DNA from: JBBQNY01 sp038330365 | GTDB taxonomy: Bacteria > Pseudomonadota > Gammaproteobacteria > Xanthomonadales > Ahniellaceae | DNA length: 64,000 nucleotides | NCBI GenBank assembly: GCA_038330365.1 | Contig: JBBQNY010000002.1 | Span: 3,497 to 67,496 of the forward strand | Reading direction: 5' to 3' | Part shown: piece by piece, positions 47,432 through 56,094 of the stretch | Numbering within the stretch: position 1 is the stretch's first letter | Layout of the letters: each line of letters starts with the position of its first letter | The notes under the pieces: model-generated | Seen by the model: the letters and a program-made list of their open reading frames with translations, nothing else | What the model was told of the DNA's origin: nothing | Database searches by the model: none | Translations under genes and position numbers: made by a program

Positions 47432-48762
47432 GCCGCCACCGCACGATCGACCACGCGACCGGCTTTTTCATCGTCAACGAGCGAGCGCCCGTTGGCAATG
47501 TAGTACTCGAACTCGTGCCAGTAGTGGCGCAGGAAGCCCTGCACCGGCCACGCGGCCGCTTCGCCGAATGCGCAGATCGTGTGGCCTTCGATCTGCCCCG
47601 CGGCGCGCTTGAGCATCGCCAGATCCGCCATCACCGCCTCGCCATCGAGGATGCGGGTCAGCAGGCGATACATCCAGCCCGTGCCTTCACGACAGGGCGT
47701 GCACTGGCCGCAGGACTCGGCCATGTAGAAACGCGAAATGCGATGACAGGCGCGAACCATGCAGGTGCTGTCGTCCATCACGATCACGGCGCCGGATCCG
47801 AGTCCCGATCCCGCCTTCTGCAGGCAGTCGTAGTCCATCGTCGACTCAAGCATTACCGCCGCCGGCAGCACCGGCATGGAGGATCCACCCGGAATGACGC
47901 CCTTGAGCGTGCGCCCCGGACGCATGCCGCCCGCCATGGCGAGAAGATCTCGGAACGGGGTGCCAAGCCGGACCTCGAAGTTGCCGGGATTTGCCACGTG
48001 TCCGGAAACCGAAAACATCTTCGGCCCGCCGTTGTTCGGCTTGCCGAGTGCCAGGAACCAGTCCCCGCCATTGCGCATGATGGCCGGCACCGATGCGAAG
48101 GTCTCGGTGTTGTTGATCGTGGTGGGCTTGCCGTAGAGCCCAAAGTTCGCGGGGAACGGGGGCTTGAAGCGGGGCTGTCCCTTCTTGCCCTCCAGCGACT
48201 CCATCAGGGCGGTTTCCTCGCCACAGATGTATGCGCCCGCGCCGAGCACGCCGTGGAGGTCGACCGTCACGCCCGAGCCCTGGATGTCGCTTCCGAGCCA
48301 GCCTTTTTCATACGCCTCGGCCAGTGCCTGCTCGAAGCGTTCAAACGGCTCGTGATGGAACTCACCGCGAAGATAGTTGTAACCGACCGATGAGCCCATC
48401 GCATAACAGGCAATTGCCATGCCCTCGACGACCGAATGGGGGTTGTAGCGCAGGATGTCGCGGTCCTTGCAGGTACCCGGCTCGGACTCGTCCGAGTTGC
48501 AGAGCACATACTTCTGCACGTCGCGCCCCTTCGGCATGAAGCTCCATTTGAGGCCGGTGGGGAAGCCTGCGCCACCACGACCGCGGAGGTTGGAGTTCTT
48601 GATTTCCTCGATGACCGATTCCGGCGCGATCTTGTCCGCGAGGATGCGGCGCCAGGCCTGGTAGCCACCGGATTTCAGGTAACTGTCGTAACTCCACGGC
48701 TGCTCGAAATGCAGCGTGGTCATGCACACGTTGTGCGCTTCCGGAACGGGACCGGAACTCAC
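47428..48762 (-). CDS. nuoF: NADH-quinone oxidoreductase subunit F
   Basis: This 444-aa flavoprotein oxidises NADH with FMN and passes electrons to cluster N3. NADH/FMN-binding loops are LRGRGGAGFPTGLKW and GAGAYICGEETALMESLEG. The [4Fe-4S] ligands are SCGQCTPCREG and a fourth Cys in HTICAFGEAAAWP. The start is GTG at 48762 (GGGAG upstream), in GTGA overlap with nuoE. Confidence 0.96.
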   Translation of the reverse strand: MSSGPVPEAHNVCMTTLHFEQPWSYDSYLKSGGYQAWRRILADKIAPESVIEEIKNSNLRGRGGAGFPTGLKWSFMPKGRDVQKYVLCNSDESEPGTCKDRDILRYNPHSVVEGMAIACYAMGSSVGYNYLRGEFHHEPFERFEQALAEAYEKGWLGSDIQGSGVTVDLHGVLGAGAYICGEETALMESLEGKKGQPRFKPPFPANFGLYGKPTTINNTETFASVPAIMRNGGDWFLALGKPNNGGPKMFSVSGHVANPGNFEVRLGTPFRDLLAMAGGMRPGRTLKGVIPGGSSMPVLPAAVMLESTMDYDCLQKAGSGLGSGAVIVMDDSTCMVRACHRISRFYMAESCGQCTPCREGTGWMYRLLTRILDGEAVMADLAMLKRAAGQIEGHTICAFGEAAAWPVQGFLRHYWHEFEYYIANGRSLVDDEKAGRVVDRAVAA

Positions 48763-49301
48763 GACGGATCTCCCTTCGACAGCCCGTCGAGCAGGGCGTC
48801 AACCGATTCGGTGGTCAGTCGCTCGTGGTAGTGCCCGTCGATCACCATCATCGGCGCGCCGGTGCACGCAGCCAGACATTCTTCCTCGATCTTCAGATAG
48901 ATGCGACCGTCCGGCGTGCTCTCGCCCAGCTTCACGCCGAGGCGTCGCTCGCAATGGCGCACGATGTCCTCGGCACCGTTGAGCCAGCACGAAATATTGG
49001 TGCAGATCGCCACCTTGTGGCGTCCAACGGGCTCAAGATCGAACATCGAATAGAAAGTAGCGACCTCGTACGCCCAGATCGGCGGCACGCCCAGATACTT
49101 CGCGACTGCCGCCATCAGCGCATCCGTGAGATGGCCACCGCTCTCTTCCTGGGCTGCCATCAGGCCCTGCAGCAGCGCGCTGCGCCTGCGGTCTTCCGGA
49201 AACTTGGCCAGCCAGTGATCAATATGGGCACGCGTCGTCGCACTCAACGCCAGCAGCGGATCGATATCGCGCACGGCCTCGAAATTGCCGGTCGCCTTCA
49301 T
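48759..49301 (-). CDS. nuoE: NADH-quinone oxidoreductase subunit E
   Basis: This 180-aa thioredoxin-fold subunit holds the [2Fe-2S] cluster N1a, with ligands Cys100, Cys105 (ICTNISC), Cys142 and Cys146 (ECLAAC). YEVATFYSMF is a family signature. ATG 49301 overlaps the nuoD stop (ATGA); the longer open frame reads through nuoD. Confidence 0.96.
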   Translation of the reverse strand: MKATGNFEAVRDIDPLLALSATTRAHIDHWLAKFPEDRRRSALLQGLMAAQEESGGHLTDALMAAVAKYLGVPPIWAYEVATFYSMFDLEPVGRHKVAICTNISCWLNGAEDIVRHCERRLGVKLGESTPDGRIYLKIEEECLAACTGAPMMVIDGHYHERLTTESVDALLDGLSKGDPS

Positions 49302-50560
49302 CGATCGACCTCGCCGAACACCAGGTCGTAGGTGCCGATCATCGCCACCACATCCGCCAGCATGTGGCCGCGTACGAACTCGTCGATCGACGAGAGATGC
49401 GCAAAACCCGGTGCCCGCAGCTTGACGCGAAACGGTTTGTTGGCGCCGTCCGAGACGATATAGGCACCGAATTCGCCCTTGGGTGCCTCGACGGCGGCGT
49501 AGGTCTCGCCCGCCGGCACGCAATAACCCTCGGTGAAGAGTTTGAAATGATGGATGAGCGCTTCCATGTCGTCTTTCATCTCGACACGACTGGGCGGGAC
49601 GACCTTGTAGTTCTCGATCATCACGGGGCCGGGATTGGCACGCAGCCAGGTGATGCACTGCTGGACGATACGGTTCGACTGGCGCATCTCCTCTACCCGC
49701 ACCAGGTAGCGGTCGTAGCAGTCACCCGCAACGCCAACCGGGATGTCGAAGTCCACTTCGCTGTACTTCGCGTACGGCTGTTGCTTGCGCAGATCCCATG
49801 CGGTGCCCGAGCCCCGCAGCATGGGACCGCTCATGCCCCAGGCCAGCGCCTGCTCCGGCGACACCACACCGATACCGACGGTGCGCTGTTTCCAGATGCG
49901 GTTGTCCGTAAGCAGCGTCTCGTACTCGTCCACGCGCCGTGGAAAATCCGCGCAGAAGGCTTCGAGGAAATCCAGCATCGAGCCCTCGCGCCATTCGTTC
50001 ATCCGCGCAAGATCGCGGCCCTTGTGCCACGGCGACTCGCGGTACTGGGGCATGCGCTCCGGCAGATCGCGATACACGCCGCCGGGGCGGTAGTAGGTCG
50101 CGTGCATGCGCGCCCCGCTCACCGCTTCGTAACAGTCCATCAGTTCCTCGCGCTCACGGAACGCATAGAGGAATACCGTCATGGCGCCGAGATCGAGCGC
50201 GTTGGATCCGATCCACATCAGATGATTGAGGATCCGCGTGATCTCGTCGAACATCGTGCGGATCCATTGCGCACGCGGCGTCGGATCGATGGCGAGCAAC
50301 TGTTCGATCGCGCGCACGTAGGCGTGTTCGTTGCACATCATGGAAACGTAGTCGAGACGATCCATGTAACCGATGGACTGGTTCCAGGGCTTGGACTCCG
50401 CCAGCTTCTCGGTCGCGCGATGCAGCAGACCCACGTGCGGATCCGCCCGCACGATGGTCTCGCCGTCCATCTCCAGCACCAGGCGCAGCACGCCGTGCGC
50501 AGCCGGGTGCTGCGGGCCGAAATTCATCGTGTAATTGCGGATTTCCGCCACTTGACTCAT
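49298..50560 (-). CDS. nuoD: NADH-quinone oxidoreductase subunit D
   Basis: This 420-aa subunit lines the quinone site with NuoB. MNFGPQHPAAHGVLRLVLEMDGE holds the conserved quinone-binding His, followed by HVGLLHRATEKLAE and LDYVSMMCNEHAY; the C-terminus ends at DLVFGEVDR. It is related to hydrogenase large subunits but lacks the nickel Cys. Separate from nuoC, unlike E. coli nuoCD. Confidence 0.96.
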   Translation of the reverse strand: MSQVAEIRNYTMNFGPQHPAAHGVLRLVLEMDGETIVRADPHVGLLHRATEKLAESKPWNQSIGYMDRLDYVSMMCNEHAYVRAIEQLLAIDPTPRAQWIRTMFDEITRILNHLMWIGSNALDLGAMTVFLYAFREREELMDCYEAVSGARMHATYYRPGGVYRDLPERMPQYRESPWHKGRDLARMNEWREGSMLDFLEAFCADFPRRVDEYETLLTDNRIWKQRTVGIGVVSPEQALAWGMSGPMLRGSGTAWDLRKQQPYAKYSEVDFDIPVGVAGDCYDRYLVRVEEMRQSNRIVQQCITWLRANPGPVMIENYKVVPPSRVEMKDDMEALIHHFKLFTEGYCVPAGETYAAVEAPKGEFGAYIVSDGANKPFRVKLRAPGFAHLSSIDEFVRGHMLADVVAMIGTYDLVFGEVDR

Positions 50561-51279
50561 GGCGGATCCCTCAGCTCTTCGGCGCGTGCCTGCTCGTAGC
50601 GGGAATCGTCGCGAATGACGCGGGGCACCAGCACGCGCGGTTCAATGGAGACTGGCTCGTACACCACGCGCTGTTTTTCCGGATCAAAACGCACTTCGAC
50701 GTTGCCGATCAGCGGAAAATCCTTGCGGAAAGGGTGACCGATGAAGCCGTAGTCGGTGAGCAGGCGGCGCAGATCAGGGTGACCGGCGAACACCACTCCG
50801 AAAAGATCAAACGCCTCGCGTTCGAACCAGTTAGCGACCGGCCACACGCCGACCAGTGAATCGAGCGCAGGCGCCAGCGTATCGGCGCACCGAGTGCGAA
50901 CGCGCAAGCGCCGGTTGCCACTCACCGAGAGCAGATGCACCACGATGGCGAAGCGCCCGCTTTCCGTGACGCCGCGCGGCCGCTCTTCCCAGTCGAAACG
51001 CCCAGGACCCGCCCTGCCCTCGACGCCACGCGAGAAGCCTTCGTTGGAGACATCCTCGGTATCCCACTCGTCCTGACCGAAGCCGAAATAGTCGAGCCCG
51101 CAAAGATCGATCAACTGCTCGAACGCCAGATCCGGCGTGTCGCGCAGGGTGCGTGCTGTGGAGAGCCAATTTTCGGGAGCAACTTCCAGCGTGACCTGAC
51201 CTACGGATTCCGCAAGCGAGACGGCCGCATCACCCAGCCGGGCGCGCAGCGACTCCAGCAGTGTCTGGTTCGGGCTCAC
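50557..51279 (-). CDS. nuoC: NADH-quinone oxidoreductase subunit C
   Basis: This 240-aa peripheral subunit (30-kDa type) packs against NuoD. Signatures: FEQLIDLCGLDYFGF, VHLLSVSGNRRLRVRTRC, WPVANWFEREAFDLFGVVFAGHPDLRRLLTDYGFIGHPFRKDFPL. The start is GTG at 51279, in GTGA overlap with nuoB; the upstream frame lies inside nuoB. An insertion of about 30 residues (DEWDTEDVSNEGFSRGVEGR...) sits after the first strand. Confidence 0.93.
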   Translation of the reverse strand: MSPNQTLLESLRARLGDAAVSLAESVGQVTLEVAPENWLSTARTLRDTPDLAFEQLIDLCGLDYFGFGQDEWDTEDVSNEGFSRGVEGRAGPGRFDWEERPRGVTESGRFAIVVHLLSVSGNRRLRVRTRCADTLAPALDSLVGVWPVANWFEREAFDLFGVVFAGHPDLRRLLTDYGFIGHPFRKDFPLIGNVEVRFDPEKQRVVYEPVSIEPRVLVPRVIRDDSRYEQARAEELRDPP

Positions 51280-51836
51280 GCTTTGCGTCCCACCGTACTG
51301 GTGCGGCGGATCTTTTTCTGCAGTTGCAGAATTCCGTAGATCAACGCTTCCGCCGTCGGCGGGCAACCGGGCACGTAGATGTCGACCGGCACGATGCGAT
51401 CACAGCCGCGAACCACGGCATAGGAGTAGTGGTAGTAGCCGCCGCCATTGGCGCAGCTGCCCATCGAGATGACCCACTTGGGTTCCGGCATCTGGTCGTA
51501 CACGCGTCGCAGTGCGGGCGCCATCTTGTTGACCAGCGTACCCGCCACGATCATCACGTCGGACTGCCGCGGGCTCGGCCGGAACACCACGCCATATCGG
51601 TCGAGGTCCAGGCGCGCGGCGCCCGCGTGCATCATCTCCACCGCGCAGCAGGCAAGACCGAAGGTCATCGGCCACATTGAGCCGGTCCGCGCCCAGTTCA
51701 CGAGCGCATCGACGCTGGTCACGCCGAAGCCTTTTTCCAGCAGCGGGTTGTCACCGGCAGGACGCAGGATGTCGTCGACCCGGCCCACCGGAACCGGGTT
51801 GTGCATGACATCGTCGACGCGCTGGATCACTCCCAT
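51276..51836 (-). CDS. nuoB: NADH-quinone oxidoreductase subunit B
   Basis: This 186-aa subunit carries the terminal [4Fe-4S] cluster N2 next to the quinone site. Ligands: tandem Cys63-Cys64 (FGLACCAVEMMH), Cys128 (SMGSCANGGGYY) and Cys158 (VPGCPPTAEALI). Its start overlaps the end of nuoA by 10 bases. Confidence 0.97.
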   Translation of the reverse strand: MGVIQRVDDVMHNPVPVGRVDDILRPAGDNPLLEKGFGVTSVDALVNWARTGSMWPMTFGLACCAVEMMHAGAARLDLDRYGVVFRPSPRQSDVMIVAGTLVNKMAPALRRVYDQMPEPKWVISMGSCANGGGYYHYSYAVVRGCDRIVPVDIYVPGCPPTAEALIYGILQLQKKIRRTSTVGRKA

Positions 51837-52186
51837 TCGAGCGCTCCCTTTTTCCAGGCGTAGATAAAACCGACGAGCAGCAGCGCGAGGAACATGGCCA
51901 CTTCAATCAACGCCAGCGCTCCGATCTTGGTGAAAACCACGGCCCAGGGCACGAGGAAGGCGATCTCGAGATCGAACACGATGAACAGGATCGCGAACAG
52001 GTAGTAGCGCACGTCGAACTTCATGCGCGCATCTTCGAACGCGTCGAAGCCGCACTCGTAGGGAACGAGCTTGTCCACGCCGGGGGTGCGCGGTCCGAGC
52101 AGATAGCCGAGCACCAGAAGGGCCAGCGCAATCGCCGTCGCAACCGCCAGAAACAGCAACACCGGAAGGTATTGCGAAAGATCCAT
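51827..52186 (-). CDS. nuoA: NADH-quinone oxidoreductase subunit A
   Basis: This 119-aa three-helix membrane subunit opens the nuo operon. YECGFDAFEDARMKFDVRYYLFAILFIVFDLEIAFLVPWAV is the family signature (the Cys loop near the quinone site). ATG 52186 has GAGGAACG upstream. Confidence 0.96.
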   Translation of the reverse strand: MDLSQYLPVLLFLAVATAIALALLVLGYLLGPRTPGVDKLVPYECGFDAFEDARMKFDVRYYLFAILFIVFDLEIAFLVPWAVVFTKIGALALIEVAMFLALLLVGFIYAWKKGALEWE

Positions 52187-52406
52187 CGTTCCTCGATCCA
52201 ATACCTGAAGACGACCGGACCCCATCCGGAGATTTGGCCGCCTTGCGAGTCTGGCCGGGACCATCGCCGCGAGACGGGTCGCACCCCGTACCGATTGCTA
52301 GCGGGCGCAACGGTTTTGTCGAACTCCACCGGCCTCGGCCGAAGCCGGAGTCGATGCGGCGTACCGGAGACAACCGGCGTTCGCCAGCCAATCCCCGAAA
52401 ACGCCA
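52187..52406. promoter_or_regulatory. Upstream region of the nuo operon
   Basis: About 220 bases between the tRNA-Leu terminator-like hairpin and nuoA, expected to hold the nuo promoter. No convincing -35/-10 pair was identified by eye, and no gene is present. Confidence 0.4.
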
Positions 52407-52431
52407 ACGGCGCGTCAACTCAACGCGCCGT
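52400..52431 (-). terminator. Terminator-like hairpin after tRNA-Leu (GAG)
   Basis: Minus strand ACGGCGCG / CGCGCCGT (8-bp perfect stem, 9-base loop), followed by TGGCGTTTTC. The T-run is short and offset, so termination may be partial and allow read-through into nuo. Confidence 0.55.
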
Positions 52432-52437
52432 CTTGAT

Positions 52438-52522
52438 TGGTGCCCAAGAGAGGACTCGAACCTCCACGACTTTCGCCGCTACCACCTCAAGGTAGTGCGT
52501 CTACCAATTCCGCCACCTGGGC
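52438..52522 (-). tRNA. tRNA-Leu (GAG)
   Basis: An 85-nt class II tRNA with long variable arm and encoded ACCA. Acceptor GCCCAGG pairs with CTTGGGC (one G-T); the anticodon loop TTGAGGT gives GAG. Located between secG and nuoA, as in many gammaproteobacteria. Confidence 0.95.
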
Positions 52523-52568
52523 TTTGAAACTGCATGCGCCCAGCGATCCTCAAGACCGTGGGCGCGCG

Positions 52569-52592
52569 CCGACACGAAGTCTAACGTGTCGG
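52569..52592. other. Hairpin spanning the secG stop codon
   Basis: A perfect 8-bp stem, CCGACACG / CGTGTCGG, with the secG TAG in its 8-base loop. No T-tract; it may protect the 3' end of the secG message after tRNA processing. Confidence 0.4.
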
Positions 52593-53078
52593 CTGGTCTT
52601 TCGTCTCCGCGTCGGGTGCCGCTGGCACCTTGTTGGCCGCGATCGGTGCGCTCAAGGTACCCGCGGGTACCTTTGCGACGGGCGTCGCAGTCGGGACGCC
52701 ATTCGCCGGCACCTTCACCGCTGGCGGCGCAGCCGGCACACCCTTCGCAGGAGCGGGTGCTGCCGGTGTGCCCACACCCGGTGCCTGCGGCACGTCGGAG
52801 GTGGCTCCCATCACACCAAGATCCACGCTGCGCGCGATGCCCGCACCGCGCGAAACATAGACGCCCATGCCGAGACTGAGGATGAAGAAGCTGGTCGCCA
52901 GCACCGCGGTGGTGCGGGTCAGGAACGAACTTGCGCCGCGCGAGCCGAAGACAGTGGCCGAAGCGCCCGCGCCGAAGCTGGCACCGGCGGTGGCGCCTGC
53001 GCCGCGTTGCAGCAGGATGAAGGCGACCATCGCGATGGCGATGAGCACGTAGATGACATTGAGTGCATTGAGCAGCAT
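52581..53078 (-). CDS. secG: Protein-export membrane protein SecG, long Pro/Ala tail
   Basis: This 165-aa protein is the small SecYEG translocon subunit. Two membrane helices at about 5-25 (ALNVIYVLIAIAMVAFILLQ) and 55-75 (TTAVLATSFFILSLGMGVYV) flank the GAGATAGASFGAGASATVFGSRGASSFLTR segment typical of SecG. The C-terminal ~70 residues are Pro/Ala/Val/Lys-rich with imperfect repeats of KVPA (AVKVPANGV, VAKVPAGTL, ANKVPAAP). It follows tpiA, the standard order. Confidence 0.94.
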   Translation of the reverse strand: MLLNALNVIYVLIAIAMVAFILLQRGAGATAGASFGAGASATVFGSRGASSFLTRTTAVLATSFFILSLGMGVYVSRGAGIARSVDLGVMGATSDVPQAPGVGTPAAPAPAKGVPAAPPAVKVPANGVPTATPVAKVPAGTLSAPIAANKVPAAPDAETKDQPTR

Positions 53079-53138
53079 TGCGATTCCAGCCTTGAGTGGG
53101 TGAGGCGCGAACCGGCATTTGCCGGAACGCGTCGCGGC

Positions 53139-53882
53139 TCAGGTTGCCGCGTCGACGATGGCGAGGAAGTCCCCTGCCACCAGCGATGCGCCGCCGATGA
53201 GTCCGCCGTCGATGTCCGGCTGACCGAACAACGCCCCGGCGTTGCCGGGCTTGACGCTGCCTCCGTACAGGATGCGCAGCGAGCCGGCGATTCTAGCATC
53301 GAGTCCGGCCAGCTCGCTACGCAGGAACCCGTGCACTTCCTGCGCCTGCTCCGGACTGGCGGTTCGACCCGTGCCAATCGCCCAAACCGGCTCGTAGGCC
53401 AGTACCGCACGCTCGAATCCTTCGCGCCCGACCGACTCCATCACTGCGCCAAGCTGCCTGCGAAGCACCTCGAACGTAAGCTCGGCTTCCCGCTCTGCGA
53501 GGGTTTCGCCCACGCAGAGGATGGGTGCGAGTCCAGCCCGGAGGGCCGCCTGGAACTTGGCCACGACCAGCGCGTCGTCTTCCTTCAGATTCTGCCGACG
53601 CTCGGAGTGACCGACCAGCGCGTAGTCACAACCCATGTCCGCGAGCATCGCTCCGGAAACCTCACCCGTGTGAGCACCCTCGTCATGGCGGCTCAGATCC
53701 TGTGCGCCGAATGCGACCGCGCTCGACCGCAGCGCCGTGGCCACCTCGCCGATGTGCACGAATGGCGGCAACACGACCACGTCGCATTGGCACTGATGCG
53801 CGGCTACCGCACCAGCGAGGTCCGCGGCGCCTCTGCGGTCGCCGTGCATCTTCCAGTTGCCCGCCACCATTTTTCTGCGCAT
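53139..53882 (-). CDS. tpiA: Triosephosphate isomerase
   Basis: This 247-aa TIM-barrel enzyme interconverts glyceraldehyde-3-phosphate and dihydroxyacetone phosphate. Catalytic Lys is in AGNWKMHG, His in VGHSERR and Glu in LAYEPVWAIGTGR; the phosphate loop is ILYGGSVKPGNA. The ATG at 53882 or a second one 12 bases later could be used. Divergent from the SDR gene. Confidence 0.96.
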   Translation of the reverse strand: MRRKMVAGNWKMHGDRRGAADLAGAVAAHQCQCDVVVLPPFVHIGEVATALRSSAVAFGAQDLSRHDEGAHTGEVSGAMLADMGCDYALVGHSERRQNLKEDDALVVAKFQAALRAGLAPILCVGETLAEREAELTFEVLRRQLGAVMESVGREGFERAVLAYEPVWAIGTGRTASPEQAQEVHGFLRSELAGLDARIAGSLRILYGGSVKPGNAGALFGQPDIDGGLIGGASLVAGDFLAIVDAAT

Positions 53883-53904
53883 CGCTCGATTCCCTTTTAC
53901 GCTG

Positions 53905-54798
53905 ATGCCGGCGATGGTTGCAGAAAACCGTTCCGATCCGCAGCAGCTCGCAGCGCCGCGCCGCTATCCTCTCCGGGTGAACCGACCCAGCTTGCCCGAT
54001 GTCGCCGATCCATCCAGGGCAGTCCTGGTCACGGGCGCCTCCGCCGGAATCGGCACCGCTTTCGCTCGTGCCTACGCCGCGCAAGGCCGAACTCTCGTGC
54101 TGACAGCACGACGCGGCGACCGACTGCGGGCGTTGGCGGAGGAGTTATCTGGCGTTCGCTGTGAAATCGTGGAAGCCGATCTGGCCGATGCAGCCGCGCC
54201 GGCCGCCATTCATGCGGCATGTCTTGCCCACGGCCTGGTGATCGACACGCTGGTCAACAACGCCGGCTATGGCGTCACCGGCGGATTCCTTTCGCGCGAG
54301 TGGCAGACGCACGACGAATTCTTCCGAGTGATGGTCACGGCGCCGTGCGAGCTGGCGCACCGGCTGCTGCCTGCCATGCGCGAGCGCGGTTACGGCCGGA
54401 TCATCAATGTCGCATCGCTTGCGGGACTCGTTCCCAGTAGCGCCGGTCACACGCTCTACGCTGCGAGCAAGAGTTTCCTGATCCGATTTTCCGAGTCGCT
54501 GGCACTGGAACTGGCTGGCAGCGGTGTTCACGTCTGCGCGCTTTGCCCCGGCTTCACGTGGACGGAATTCCACGACGCCAACGGCATGCGTGCACGCATG
54601 GGCAAGATGCCGGCATGGCTCTGGCAGAGCGCAGAAGAAGTGGTGATGGAAGGCATGGACGCGGTCGAGTGCGGTCGTGCGCGCCACGTTACCGGACGGG
54701 TCAATCGCGTGATTACCTCACTCTTCAAGTATCTGCCCACTCCGATGGCCAATGTGCTCATCCGGCGGCAGGCGCGAAACTTCCGCGACGCGGATTGA
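53905..54798 (+). CDS. Short-chain dehydrogenase/reductase
   Basis: This SDR has the TGASAGIG nucleotide loop, NNAGYG, NVASLAGLVPSSAGHTLYAASK (Ser-Tyr-Lys) and LCPGFTWTEFH. The reading frame opens at 53857 inside the divergent tpiA; more realistic starts are ATG 53905, ATG 53914 or GTG 53977, the last giving the usual SDR N-terminus. A C-terminal extension (VNRVITSLFKYLPTPMANVLIRRQARNF) is seen in DltE/YqjQ-type SDRs that act on lipid-linked substrates. The substrate is unknown. Confidence 0.82.
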   Translation: MPAMVAENRSDPQQLAAPRRYPLRVNRPSLPDVADPSRAVLVTGASAGIGTAFARAYAAQGRTLVLTARRGDRLRALAEELSGVRCEIVEADLADAAAPAAIHAACLAHGLVIDTLVNNAGYGVTGGFLSREWQTHDEFFRVMVTAPCELAHRLLPAMRERGYGRIINVASLAGLVPSSAGHTLYAASKSFLIRFSESLALELAGSGVHVCALCPGFTWTEFHDANGMRARMGKMPAWLWQSAEEVVMEGMDAVECGRARHVTGRVNRVITSLFKYLPTPMANVLIRRQARNFRDAD

Positions 54799-54970
54799 GT
54801 TCCCGGGCTGTCGGCTCGCGCCGCCTTCACCAATCGCCGTCGCCGCTGCAGGAGGCATGCTCTCGACGCGCCGAATGCGCGGCGATCGGTCGCTCGGATT
54901 GCGAAGCTGCGTACGGTCAGACGCCGAGTCGACGTAAGCTTCAGGCTTCTGCGCTGCCATCGGAGTTCCC

Positions 54971-55753
54971 GTGAACCAAGCTTGCGTCCTCTCCCAATGC
55001 AATGGCGGCGTACTTCGCCTGACCATCAACCGGCCCGACAAGCTCAATGCGCTGAACCGGCAGACGCTGGTCGAGTTGCAAAGTGCATTCGCGGCGGCTC
55101 GCGACGATGCGGACGTGCGTGTAGTGGTTGTGACGGGTGCCGGCGAAAAGGCATTCGTCGCCGGAGCCGACATTTCCGAGCTTGCCGGTCTTTCCGCCGT
55201 GGAAGCGCTCGAGTTTTCGCGTTTCGGACAGGCATTGATGACGCGCATCGAACGCCTCGGAAAACCCGTTATCGCGGCGATCAACGGATTCGCGCTGGGG
55301 GGCGGCATGGAACTGGCCATGGCCTGCCACCTGCGCCTGGCCAGTACGCGCGCAAAGTTCGGCCAGCCGGAGATCAACCTCGGCATCATCCCGGGATTTG
55401 GCGGCACCCAGCGTCTGGTCCGCATCGCTGGTCGCGCGGTGGCGCTCGAACTCTGCCTTGGAGGCGCCACCATCGACGCGGCGCGCGCGCGTGATCTCGG
55501 CATCGTGCATTCGCTGCATGAACCCGGAGATCTCGAGGCCGCGGTGGATGCACTGGCGCAGTCGCTGGCGTCGAGCGCACCGCATGCCTTGCGCGGCGTT
55601 CTGGATGCAGTGCTGCTCGGCAGCGAAGCCGGGATCGACGTGGGCCTCGACTACGAATCCAACGCGTTTGCCGTCAGCGTCGCGACCGCAGACATGCGCG
55701 AAGGAACCACCGCATTCCTGGAACGCCGCAAGCCGGTATTCACGGGCCGGTAA
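54971..55753 (+). CDS. Enoyl-CoA hydratase/isomerase family protein
   Basis: This 260-aa crotonase starts with GTG (CGGAG upstream). It has the oxyanion-hole segments AFVAGADISEL and ALGGGMELAMACHLRLAS and the second catalytic Glu region FGQPEINLGIIPGFGGTQRL. Both acidic residues of true enoyl-CoA hydratases (Glu in GMELA and Glu in QPEIN) are present, so hydration of 2-enoyl-CoA is likely. It could supply beta-oxidation or crotonyl-CoA steps linked to the PHA genes, but no partner is adjacent. Confidence 0.88.
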   Translation: MNQACVLSQCNGGVLRLTINRPDKLNALNRQTLVELQSAFAAARDDADVRVVVVTGAGEKAFVAGADISELAGLSAVEALEFSRFGQALMTRIERLGKPVIAAINGFALGGGMELAMACHLRLASTRAKFGQPEINLGIIPGFGGTQRLVRIAGRAVALELCLGGATIDAARARDLGIVHSLHEPGDLEAAVDALAQSLASSAPHALRGVLDAVLLGSEAGIDVGLDYESNAFAVSVATADMREGTTAFLERRKPVFTGR

Positions 55754-56094
55754 TCCTCACCGGCCAGCTTCAGTCTCCCACAGGGAGAAAGGAAGAGCGC
55801 AGAGTCGCCGCGAGGCACTCCCCTCTCCAGTGGGAGAGGGGCGGGGGGTGAGGGTGCGAGTCCCCGCGTCATGGCCATTGAACACGCACTTTCGGGACTT
55901 ATGTCGACCTCGGACCCTCATCCGGCGCTGCGCGCCACCTTACGCACCACATCCTGTGGTGCGCCCTGCGGGCCGCCTGCGGCGTTCGCAGCTGCTCCTG
56001 CAGCTGCAGTCTCCCACGGGGAGAAGGAAAGAGCCCAGGGTCGCCGCGCGGCACTCCCCTGGAGTCGCAAGCACGTGGCGCACACCGCGGCCGG
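55754..56094. repeat. Intergenic repeat region with two 60-bp copies and hairpins
   Basis: A 60-base repeat (CAGCTKCAGTCTCCCACRGG...) occurs at 55765-55824 and 56000-56059 with about 52 identical bases. Directly after the first copy lies the hairpin CCCCTCTCC-agtg-GGAGAGGGG. A perfect hairpin GCACCACA-tcc-TGTGGTGC lies around 55945-55963. The CTCTCCC/GGGAGAG and GGGTGAGGGTGCGAG sequences are of the dispersed intergenic type found in xanthomonads and other proteobacteria. The stretch lies between convergent genes; no gene is supported. Confidence 0.7.

Noticed and set aside
45680..47503. A 607-codon plus-strand open frame opposite nuoG
   Set aside because: Antisense shadow of nuoG with no motif of its own.
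52569..52592. Hairpin at the secG stop as an intrinsic terminator
   Set aside because: No T-tract follows on the minus strand; kept only as a structural hairpin.
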